A stretch of 64,000 nt of DNA from positions 1 through 64,000 of the forward strand of contig CAZSRK010000002.1 in assembly GCA_964609305.1 (NCBI GenBank). Reading direction: 5' to 3'. Below the pieces are notes generated by a model. That model saw only the letters and a program-made list of their open reading frames with translations, did no database searches and was not told the origin of the DNA. Of the stretch, positions 7,022 through 13,952 are shown piece after piece. The DNA comes from CAKSXP01 sp964609305 (GTDB lineage Bacteria > Bacillota > Clostridia > Oscillospirales > Oscillospiraceae). Made by a program: the position numbers and the translations under genes. Every line of letters begins with the position of its first letter. Positions within the stretch are counted from its first letter, which is position 1.

Positions 7022-8428
7022 ATGCCTGTAAACTCGTTTGACAGCTATCCGCTGACCTGGAAACCGGAAAAGGAAAAACTCAGGCCGCCGTATTACAGAG
7101 CCCTTGCCGAGGATCTGGAAAACAAGATCAGAAGCGGGCAGCTCCGGGCGGGCACAAAGCTGCCTCCCCAGCGGGAGATAGCGGATTATCTGGATTCGAA
7201 CTATACGACCATCACAAGGGTATATTCAATATGTAAGAAGAAAGGCCTGATCTACGTCACGACAGGAAAGGGCACCTTCGTCGCGCCGCACGCGGCGGAG
7301 GATATCACGATAACCGGTTCGCAGCCCTCGGACGCATGCATAGAGCTGGGAGCAATTAACGCCTTCAGCGAGTACAGCGAACCCGTGGAGCGGGCGACAC
7401 AGTCGGTAATCGAAAAGGGATATCTGCGCAATCTTTACGAGTATTCCTATCCTGCCGGGCATCCTCACCAGCTTGCAGCCGGCGTGCGCTGGATGGAACA
7501 GCTCGGCGCGCATGCAGACCCGGAGAACACAGCTATCTTTGCAGGAGCGCAAAACGCGCTGGCAGTGGCCCTGCTTTCGCTGTTCTCCCCCGGAGACAAA
7601 ATAGCGGTGGACCAGTATACCTATTCGAACTTTATTGAGCTGGCAAAGCTTCTCAATCTTGTACTTATTCCCATCAAGGGCGATGGGAACGGGATGCTGC
7701 CTGAGGATCTGCAACGGCAGAGCACTGCTAACAGGCTCAAAGGCGTATACCTGATCCTGACCTGCGCAAACCCGACGACCATCACCATCCCTGAGCACAG
7801 ACGCAGGGAGCTGGCAGCGGTCATCGAAAAAAACGGACTGATCCTGGTGGAGGACGACATCTCGACATGGCTCCAGGCTGCGGATGGGTATGTTCTCCCG
7901 TCGATGTTCGATATACTCATGGGTCAGAGCGTCTATATCTGCGGTATGACTAAAAGCCTGAGCCCGGGGCTCCGCATCGCATATATGGCGTTTGCCGCGC
8001 GCTTTAAGAACACGATATTAAACGGGCTGTTCAATGTCAATGTCAAGGCCTCGTCATTGGACGCAGAGATCATCACGGAGCTGATACTCAGCGGAGACGC
8101 CTATGAGATCGCCGCGAAAAAACAGCAGTGGGCAAAGCGCAACTGCCGGCTATATGAAAAATACTTCCCGTCTGTACTGAAAAGCTGCGAACCCGTAAGC
8201 TATTATAAGTGGCTGCCCATTGCTATACAAAAACCGTTTTATTCTATTGAGGACGAGCTGCTATGGCGCAGCGTGCGCATATACCACTCGGAGCACTTTG
8301 CCGTTGCCGGCGGCGGTGGAAAGGATTTTCTGCGTGTTGCACTCTGCTCTGCCGGGAGCACAAGACGGCTGGAGCAGGCGCTTGACATCCTCCGGGATTA
8401 TCTGCGGGAAAATGGGCAGTACGTCTGA
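7022..8428 (+). CDS. MocR/PdxR-type GntR family regulator with aminotransferase domain
   Basis: 468 aa. Residues about 15-85 form a GntR winged helix (IRSGQLRAGTKLPPQREIAD), then a linker, then a class I aminotransferase-like domain to the end. The domain keeps the PLP-binding Lys in GMTKSLSPGLRIAYM and the Asp in VEDDIS, while the usual NPTG motif reads NPTTIT. Proteins of this build bind PLP or its aldimine as signal rather than acting as enzymes. ATG 7022 follows AAAAGGAGG. The longer frame from 6986 was rejected because it begins in the operator region. It probably controls the divergent ECF S component and itself through the shared inverted repeat. The bound effector is inferred from the family. 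Confidence 0.92.
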   Translation: MPVNSFDSYPLTWKPEKEKLRPPYYRALAEDLENKIRSGQLRAGTKLPPQREIADYLDSNYTTITRVYSICKKKGLIYVTTGKGTFVAPHAAEDITITGSQPSDACIELGAINAFSEYSEPVERATQSVIEKGYLRNLYEYSYPAGHPHQLAAGVRWMEQLGAHADPENTAIFAGAQNALAVALLSLFSPGDKIAVDQYTYSNFIELAKLLNLVLIPIKGDGNGMLPEDLQRQSTANRLKGVYLILTCANPTTITIPEHRRRELAAVIEKNGLILVEDDISTWLQAADGYVLPSMFDILMGQSVYICGMTKSLSPGLRIAYMAFAARFKNTILNGLFNVNVKASSLDAEIITELILSGDAYEIAAKKQQWAKRNCRLYEKYFPSVLKSCEPVSYYKWLPIAIQKPFYSIEDELLWRSVRIYHSEHFAVAGGGGKDFLRVALCSAGSTRRLEQALDILRDYLRENGQYV

Positions 8429-8441
8429 TGGGGCAAAATAT

Positions 8442-8473
8442 AAAAACGGCATGGCCCAGGCCATGCCGTTTTT
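8442..8473. terminator. Bidirectional terminator between the MocR gene and metQ
   Basis: AAAAACGGCATGGCC and GGCCATGCCGTTTTT form a perfect hairpin with a 2-nt loop, serving the two convergent genes. Confidence 0.92.
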
Positions 8474-8500
8474 CAAATGCGGGGTTTTAAGCTCGGAGTA

Positions 8501-9319
8501 TTAGAACATGGCGACAACGGCACCGTCGTAATTCTCCTCGATGTAGGTCTTTACCTCATCGCTCTGGAGCGCCTCGACAAGTGCCTGGATGGCCTCATTC
8601 TCCTCATTGCCCTCCTTGACAACGACCACGTTGGCATAGGTCTGGGCAGCGGTGGACTCGACGTCCTCAGTCGCAACGGCGTCGCTGGCGACTGACAGGC
8701 CGGCCTCCATAGCATAGTTTCCGTTTATGACGGCCATGTCAACGTCGGCAAGTGTTCTGGGAAGCTGGGCCGCCTCCATCTCAACGATATCAAGGTTCTT
8801 GGGGTTGTCAACGATATCTAGCTTGGTGGCGTCAAGCCCGGCTCCCTCACGCAGGGTGATAAGTCCCTGTGCCTCGAGCAGGAGCAGAGCGCGAGCCTCA
8901 TTCGTGCCGTCGTTGGGCACGGCTATCTGCGCACCGTCGGCCAACTCATCGATGGTCTGGGTCTTGCCCGGATAGAGCCCATAGGGCTCATAATGGATGG
9001 CCGCCACAGACACAAGGTGGGTGTCGTTCTCGGCATTGAAGTTCTCGATGTAGGGCAGGTGTGCAAAGTAGTTCGCGTCGACCTCGCCCGACTCTGTGAC
9101 CATGCAGGGCTGGACATAGTCGGTGTACTCGACTATCTCGAGCGTGATGCCCTGTTCGGCCAGGATATCCTTTGCCACTTCCAGTATCTCGGCATGGGGC
9201 ACCGGGGTCGCCGCGACACGGATGGTGGTTCCTTCAAGGCCATCATCGTTGCTGCCGCAGGCACACAGTGCAAGCACCATGACCAGGGCAAGGACAAGAG
9301 CAGTGATTCTTTTCTTCAT
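8501..9319 (-). CDS. metQ: MetQ/NlpA family methionine-binding lipoprotein
   Basis: 272 aa. MKKRITALVLALVMVLALCAC is a lipoprotein signal ending in a lipobox with the modified Cys at about 21-23, so the protein is membrane-anchored outside the cell. The mature part starts with TTIRVAATPVPHAEIL and contains VEYTDYVQPC and FAHLPYIENF, standard for MetQ/NlpA substrate-binding proteins. Start ATG 9319 follows AAGGAG. The longer frame is leader DNA. Its partners, the ATPase metN and permease metI, lie 1.3 kb away on the same strand, with an opposite-strand SDR gene between. It is expressed from its own promoter through a leader with a Met-rich ORF and a terminator-like hairpin. Confidence 0.92.
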   Translation of the reverse strand: MKKRITALVLALVMVLALCACGSNDDGLEGTTIRVAATPVPHAEILEVAKDILAEQGITLEIVEYTDYVQPCMVTESGEVDANYFAHLPYIENFNAENDTHLVSVAAIHYEPYGLYPGKTQTIDELADGAQIAVPNDGTNEARALLLLEAQGLITLREGAGLDATKLDIVDNPKNLDIVEMEAAQLPRTLADVDMAVINGNYAMEAGLSVASDAVATEDVESTAAQTYANVVVVKEGNEENEAIQALVEALQSDEVKTYIEENYDGAVVAMF

Positions 9320-9357
9320 TGTGTTGTCTCCTTGTTTCAATTTTTTGTTGTGCATAT

Positions 9358-9394
9358 AAAAATAACCGGAAAGCTCATCCTCAAAGCCTCCGGT
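9358..9394 (-). terminator. Terminator-like hairpin in the metQ leader (attenuator candidate)
   Basis: On the minus strand ACCGGAGGCTT pairs with the matching 3' arm ending TTTCCGGT (about 11 bp with wobbles and one bulge), followed by TATTTTTAT. It lies after the stop of the leader ORF and just before the metQ ribosome-binding site, where an attenuation hairpin would sit. Confidence 0.6.
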
Positions 9395-9419
9395 CATATA
9401 CGGGATATGCGCTGCCTCT

Positions 9420-9533
9420 TTACACGTTGGGCTGTTCGCAGTTGTCGGAGAGCTTTCTGAAAATGGGCACGACAAAGCACATGTGCATGCCGCACATGCT
9501 CATAACCGACATGACGTTGCCCGCTTTTCTCAT
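9420..9533 (-). CDS. 37-aa Met/Cys-rich small ORF upstream of metQ (candidate leader peptide)
   Basis: Too short for usual ORF calling. ATG 9531-9533 is preceded by AAAGGAG with 8-nt spacing, and the frame ends with TAA at 9420-9422. Six of the first 18 residues are Met (positions 1, 8, 11, 13, 16, 18), with Cys at 14, 19 and 32 and His at 17. The Met codons fall inside a stem with arms CATGTGC and GCACATG (9480-9498). A good promoter lies just upstream, a terminator-like hairpin downstream, and then the methionine-binding protein gene metQ. The layout suggests ribosome-mediated attenuation that reads Met (or Met and Cys) supply. It could instead be a small metal- or redox-active peptide. I know of no described counterpart. 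Confidence 0.6.
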   Translation of the reverse strand: MRKAGNVMSVMSMCGMHMCFVVPIFRKLSDNCEQPNV

Positions 9534-9571
9534 CGATGGCTCTCCTTTCTTTTTTTCTTTGCAGTGCTATT

Positions 9572-9600
9572 GTAATACAATATTAACACTCGGTTGTCAA
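9572..9600 (-). promoter_or_regulatory. Promoter of the leader ORF-metQ transcript
   Basis: Minus strand TTGACA (9595-9600, perfect -35), 17-nt spacer, TATTAC (9572-9577). The transcript would start near 9565, about 30 nt before the leader ATG. Confidence 0.65.
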
Positions 9601-9693
9601 GAGTTTTTGGACAAAATCTAAAATTATTCCAATATTGCCCTCGCGGGAGCTCAAATTTCTGTACTCTATCACCACAGCACGGCTTTTTATCTG

Positions 9694-9722
9694 TTGCTTT
9701 CCCCTCCAGTTTCATATATAAT
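9694..9722 (+). promoter_or_regulatory. Promoter of the second SDR gene
   Basis: TTGCTT (9694-9699), 17-nt spacer, TATAAT (9717-9722). It is divergent from the metQ promoter. Between them (9601-9693) is AT-rich DNA without other visible signals. Confidence 0.65.
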
Positions 9723-9754
9723 TAAGTCATGTCATAAAAAGGGGTGCATCAGAG

Positions 9755-10531
9755 ATGATAAAATTTGATTTTTCGGGCAAGGTCGTCGTTGTAACGGGCG
9801 CGGCGGGCGATATCGGCTCCGCCACGGCAAAGTCCTTCTATGACGACGGCGCGACCGTCTGCCTGCTGGATATCGACGGCAAGGCGCTGGAGGCGAAATC
9901 CCGGGAGCTCGGGCTCCTTCCGGAGCGCAGCATGCTCATAAAAACCGATGTTACCAGCGAAAAGTCCGTCTCGCGCGCGGTGAACTCGATTGTCTTACGC
10001 TTTGGCCGGATAGACGTGCTGTTCAACAACGCCGGAAAGCAGGGTCAGGGCGCGCGCATTGAGGATATCGACATAGACAGTTTTGAAGAGTGCATGAAAC
10101 TGAATGTGACGGGCATCCTTATCGTCCTGAAATATGTGCTTCCCGTCATGTACGCGCAGCGCTCCGGCAGCGTTGTCAACACCGCGTCACAGGCCGGCAT
10201 CCGTGCGCAGGCCGGCGGCTCTGCCTACTCGGTGTCGAAGGCCGCGTGTATGAAGATTGGAGCCGTCGCCGCGATAGAGGCCGGGGAATACGGCGTGCGT
10301 GTGAACACCATCTGCCCGGGCGCGCTCAACTCCCGCATGATGCAGAACACGCTGGAAAATGTGTTCGGCGGCGATCTCGACGCGATGCTCAGCCGAGGCT
10401 TTCCCATCCCGCTCGGCCGCATGGGCGAGCTTTCGGAGGTCGCGGACCTTGTAAAATTCCTCTCAAGCGACGAGGCATCCTATATAACAGGTCTCGACGC
10501 CGTGATAAACGGCGGCTCGACCACTCGCTGA
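9755..10531 (+). CDS. SDR family NAD(P)-dependent oxidoreductase
   Basis: 258-aa classical short-chain dehydrogenase. The cofactor loop TGAAGDIG is near residues 14-21. LLDIDGK puts an Asp after the second strand, which usually favours NAD over NADP. NNAGKQ is followed by the catalytic Ser in VNTASQAG and by YSVSK. The C-terminal part has ICPGALNSRMMQ. Start ATG 9755 follows AGGGGTG. It stands alone between metQ and metI, on the opposite strand, with its own promoter and a terminator. The substrate is not identifiable, and hydroxysteroid or polyol dehydrogenase activity would both fit the family. Confidence 0.9.
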   Translation: MIKFDFSGKVVVVTGAAGDIGSATAKSFYDDGATVCLLDIDGKALEAKSRELGLLPERSMLIKTDVTSEKSVSRAVNSIVLRFGRIDVLFNNAGKQGQGARIEDIDIDSFEECMKLNVTGILIVLKYVLPVMYAQRSGSVVNTASQAGIRAQAGGSAYSVSKAACMKIGAVAAIEAGEYGVRVNTICPGALNSRMMQNTLENVFGGDLDAMLSRGFPIPLGRMGELSEVADLVKFLSSDEASYITGLDAVINGGSTTR

Positions 10532-10570
10532 GGCGAGTCAAAGCACAAAAGCAAATGTGAAATATAACCT

Positions 10571-10599
10571 GCAGGGAATGACCATTGGTCATGCCCTGC
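10571..10599. terminator. Terminator between the second SDR gene and metI
   Basis: GCAGGGAATGACC pairs with GGTCATGCCCTGC, followed by CTTTT on the plus strand. It serves the convergent genes. Confidence 0.8.
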
Positions 10600-10608
10600 C
10601 TTTTGACG

Positions 10609-11337
10609 TTATTGAGCTTTTTTCTTCTTTTTCCCTCTGTCGGTTATGCGTCTGTCGCTGCGCACGGCAAGGCGTGTGCCGACCGTCTGGAAAATCTGGA
10701 CCAGCACGACCAGGAGGATGACCGCCGCCCACATGACGATGGATTTGAAGCGGTAGTAGCCGTAGTTTATCGCAATCTTACCCAGGCCGCCGCCGCCGAT
10801 TATACCCGCCATCGCGCCGTAACCCATGATGGTCGTCAGCGCAATCGTTGCGCCCGACAGAAGCGAGGGCTTGGCCTCAGGCAGCATGACTTTGCGCACG
10901 ATCTGGAACGGGGTCGCACCCATGGACTGTGCAGCCTCTATAACCCCCTTGTCCGTCTCCCTGAGCGAACTTTCGACCAGACGGGCAATGAATGGAAACG
11001 CCGCGATTGTCAGCGGCACGATCAGCGCGGGCGTTCCGATGGAGGTGCCGAGGATAAGCCTCGACAGCGGCAGCACGACTATCATAAGTATCAAAAACGG
11101 CACGCTTCTCAGGATATTGATGATGAAGTTCAAAATGCTCATAAGCCATTTGGGAAGCGGGCGTATGCCGTTTTCCTCGCCGGTCACAAGCAGAACGCCG
11201 AGCGGCAGGCCGATCACATATGAAAGCAGCGTTGACAGGACCGTTGAATACAGCGTCTCCCATATACCTATCAGAGTTTCACTTTTGAGGATCGCAATAG
11301 CCTCATTCCAGGCATCGGACTGGAAGAAATCAATCAT
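10609..11337 (-). CDS. metI: Methionine ABC transporter permease MetI
   Basis: 242 aa with about five membrane segments and the EAA-type loop contacting the ATPase (SSLRETDKGVIEAAQSMGATPFQIVRKVMLPEAKP), which in this family reads E-AA-x-MGA. The C-terminus ends in a run of Lys, unusual but harmless-looking. ATG 11337 overlaps the end of metN by 8 bp, so the two are translationally coupled. With metN and the distant metQ it would form a D/L-methionine importer. There is no further gene after it, and a bidirectional terminator follows. Confidence 0.93.
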   Translation of the reverse strand: MIDFFQSDAWNEAIAILKSETLIGIWETLYSTVLSTLLSYVIGLPLGVLLVTGEENGIRPLPKWLMSILNFIINILRSVPFLILMIVVLPLSRLILGTSIGTPALIVPLTIAAFPFIARLVESSLRETDKGVIEAAQSMGATPFQIVRKVMLPEAKPSLLSGATIALTTIMGYGAMAGIIGGGGLGKIAINYGYYRFKSIVMWAAVILLVVLVQIFQTVGTRLAVRSDRRITDRGKKKKKAQ

Positions 11338-12352
11338 GGCTGTATTCCACCTCCTCGCAGGTTATGTCCTTCTGGCGCCGGATATAGCTCAGCGCCTTTT
11401 CTGCACCCTCAGGATCATTTGGCAGCCCGATCAGCATCGTGCCAAAAGCCTTGCCGCCGACATTGCGCGTATCGGCGCCGAGGATATTGACCTTGACGCC
11501 GCAGTCAATGGCAAGAGAGGCGATAAGCGGGTCATAGCTCGTGCCGCCGTTGAATGCGATACGCACGACCCTGTCGCTCTTGAGCATAGTAACAGGCGCG
11601 CCGTTCGGATAGACCAGCTTTCTCGCTGCCTCGGTACGGGGATTTGAAAATACCTCCTCCACCGTGCCGATCTCCGCGACCCGGCCTCCGTCGAGTATCG
11701 CAACACGCGAACAGATCTCTTCGATGACGGACATCTCGTGCGTTATGATAATGGCCGTTATACCCAGGCGTTTGTTTATACCCTTTATAAGTGCGAGTAT
11801 GGAACGCGTGGTCGTCGGGTCGAGAGCGCTCGTGGCCTCGTCGCACATGAGCACCTCGGGATCGGAGGCCAGCGCGCGGGCTATCGCGATGCGCTGTTTC
11901 TGCCCTCCCGAAAGCTGTGCGGGATAGGCGTTTGCCTTATCTGGCAGCCCGACAGTCTCCAGAAGCTCCCTGGCGCGTTTTTTCGCATCCGCCGGACGGA
12001 CACCGGCTATCTCCATCGGGAAACAGATGTTTTTAAGGCAGGTACTCTGCATCAGAAGATTGAACTGCTGGAAAATCATGCTTATCTTCCGACGGCACTG
12101 GCGAAGCTGCGCCGCGCTCATATCAGTCAAATCCCCGCCCTCAAAGAACACCGAGCCGCTGGTCGGCCGCTCAAGCAGATTGACGCAGCGCACGAGCGTC
12201 GACTTTCCCGCGCCCGACATGCCGATCACGCCGAAAATATCGCCCCTGTCTATCGACAGACTGACGTCCTCGAGCGCCGCGATCTCTCCATCCGCCGAGC
12301 GAAAGCGTTTGCAGACATTGCGTAATTCGATTATAGGGTTTTCAGTGCTCAT
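11330..12352 (-). CDS. metN: Methionine ABC transporter ATP-binding protein MetN
   Basis: 340 aa. Walker A GMSGAGKS is near residue 40, signature LSGGQKQR near 140, Walker B VLMCDEATSALD near 160, and the switch His in IIITHEM. After the ATPase, residues from about 265 on form a C-terminal NIL domain (VRIAFNGGTSYDPLIASLA..., VNILGADTRNVGGKAFGTM), the methionine-sensing domain that slows transport when Met is high. I chose ATG 12352 (MSTENP), with GAGGGG six bases upstream. The gene starts 10 bp after the comM stop, so it is probably transcribed with comM. No SAM riboswitch is seen ahead of it. Confidence 0.94.
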   Translation of the reverse strand: MSTENPIIELRNVCKRFRSADGEIAALEDVSLSIDRGDIFGVIGMSGAGKSTLVRCVNLLERPTSGSVFFEGGDLTDMSAAQLRQCRRKISMIFQQFNLLMQSTCLKNICFPMEIAGVRPADAKKRARELLETVGLPDKANAYPAQLSGGQKQRIAIARALASDPEVLMCDEATSALDPTTTRSILALIKGINKRLGITAIIITHEMSVIEEICSRVAILDGGRVAEIGTVEEVFSNPRTEAARKLVYPNGAPVTMLKSDRVVRIAFNGGTSYDPLIASLAIDCGVKVNILGADTRNVGGKAFGTMLIGLPNDPEGAEKALSYIRRQKDITCEEVEYSHD

Positions 12353-12362
12353 TTGCATCCCC

Positions 12363-13889
12363 TCAGTTATCATTTTCCGTAAAATCATATGTCCTGTATT
12401 GTATCGCCTCCGCCAGATGCGCGGGCGCGATATCCCCGCTGCCCTCAAGATCGGCGATGGTGCGCGCAACGCGCAGTATCCGGTCATAGCTGCGTCCTGT
12501 CAGCTCCAGCGTCTCATAAGCCGCGCGCATGAGCTCGTCGCACTCCGGCGACAGCGCACAGTACCGGGCAAGCTCCATAGTGCCCAGCCGGGCGTTGCAG
12601 ACGGTGCCGCTTTCCCCTTCGCGCCGCGCGATCTGCCTTCGGCGCGCGGCATCCACGCGCTTTTTTATACTCTCCGAGCTCTCGGCGTCCGGCTTGCTGT
12701 GGAGCTGCTCGAAATCCAGCGCGGGCACCTCTACGATGATATCTATGCGGTCGAGCAGCGGCCCGGATATCCGACTGTGGTATTTGCGCACCTCATTCGG
12801 AGTACAGCGGCAGCGCCCGGATGGGTGCCCATACCAGCCGCACTTGCACGGGTTCATCGCGCACACGAGCATGAAGGAGCTTGGGTACTGTACGCTGCCC
12901 GCAGCGCGGGAGACGGTCACAAACCCGTCCTCCAGCGGTTGTCTCAGCGTTTCCAGCACATCGCGCGGAAACTCAGGCAGTTCGTCAAGGAACAAAACAC
13001 CGTTGTGCGCAAGACTTATCTCGCCCGGCCGCACGGCGCTGCCGCCGCCGGACATTGCAACGGCCGACACAGTGTGGTGTGGCGACCGGAACGACCTTTG
13101 CGTTAGTATCGGGTTCCCGCTGCTTGTAAGGCCCATGATCGAGTGTATCTCGGTAGAGGAGAGCATCTCGTCCCGGCTCATATCCGGTAAAATGCCGGGG
13201 ATACGCCGGGCAAGCATGGATTTTCCCGCTCCCGGCGGGCCCACGAGCAGGATGTTATGCCCTCCCGCCGCGGCGATCTCCAGCGCGCGCTTTGCGTTGT
13301 CCTGGCCCTTGACCTCAGACATGTCCGGCCCCGGAGTACGCAGCGTCCCGATCTCCGGCGGGCTGGCCGGGGATATGGGTGCGCTTCCATCCAGATGCGC
13401 AAGCAGCTCGACGACGGTCCTGACGGGATAGACCTTAACGCCCTCGGCAAATGAAGCCTCCGTCGCGTTTTCCATCGGTACGAAGAGCTTATGTATCCCG
13501 GAGCGGCGCGCGGCAAGCGCCATCGGCAGCGCGCCGCGGACCGCCCGCAATTCGCCGGAAAGCGACAGCTCGCCGAAAAACGCCGAGTCCTCAGGCGGTG
13601 CGGCGATGTCTCCGGACGCGACGAGCACGCCCAGGAGTATCGGCAGATCGTAGACCGTGCCCTCTTTCTTTGTGTCTGCGGGCGCAAGATTAACGGTAAG
13701 CCGGCTGACGGGGAATTTCATACCGCTGTTCTTTATCGCGGCGCGCACGCGCTCCCGCGATTCCTTGACGGCCGAGTCCGGCAGACCGACAACGTCGATA
13801 CGCGGCAGGCCGCCGGTAAGAAAGACCTCCACGGTCACCTCATATCCGGAGATGCCCCACAGGCCCATGGAGCGTATTTTACAGACCAA
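12363..13889 (-). CDS. comM: YifB/ComM family Mg-chelatase-like AAA ATPase
   Basis: 508 aa, full length for the family. The N-terminal region (KIRSMGLWGISGYEVTVEVFLTGGLP) is the Lon-like ChlI fold. The AAA core has Walker A GPPGAGKSMLARR near residue 220, Walker B VLFLDELPEF near 300, and a zinc-type Cys cluster CAMNPCKCGWYG near 360. The C-terminal Mg_chelatase_C domain follows. ComM proteins act as helicases for branch migration during natural transformation. The start is TTG 13889 behind AAGGGGCGG. It follows aspS by 63 bp on the same strand, and metN begins 10 bp after it, an unusual neighbour for a transport gene. Confidence 0.93.
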   Translation of the reverse strand: MVCKIRSMGLWGISGYEVTVEVFLTGGLPRIDVVGLPDSAVKESRERVRAAIKNSGMKFPVSRLTVNLAPADTKKEGTVYDLPILLGVLVASGDIAAPPEDSAFFGELSLSGELRAVRGALPMALAARRSGIHKLFVPMENATEASFAEGVKVYPVRTVVELLAHLDGSAPISPASPPEIGTLRTPGPDMSEVKGQDNAKRALEIAAAGGHNILLVGPPGAGKSMLARRIPGILPDMSRDEMLSSTEIHSIMGLTSSGNPILTQRSFRSPHHTVSAVAMSGGGSAVRPGEISLAHNGVLFLDELPEFPRDVLETLRQPLEDGFVTVSRAAGSVQYPSSFMLVCAMNPCKCGWYGHPSGRCRCTPNEVRKYHSRISGPLLDRIDIIVEVPALDFEQLHSKPDAESSESIKKRVDAARRRQIARREGESGTVCNARLGTMELARYCALSPECDELMRAAYETLELTGRSYDRILRVARTIADLEGSGDIAPAHLAEAIQYRTYDFTENDN

Positions 13890-13952
13890 TTTTACCGCCC
13901 CTTTCGATCGAAATCCGTCGTCCGGCCTTTCGGCAGAACATTTTGTTTTATA

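Noticed and set aside
9320..9475. N-terminal extension of metQ
   Set aside because: The lipoprotein signal begins at ATG 9319 with AAGGAG. The upstream frame crosses the hairpin and leader ORF.
9320..9565. SAM riboswitch (S-box) before metQ
   Set aside because: I see no S-box core pattern, only the small ORF and one terminator-like hairpin.
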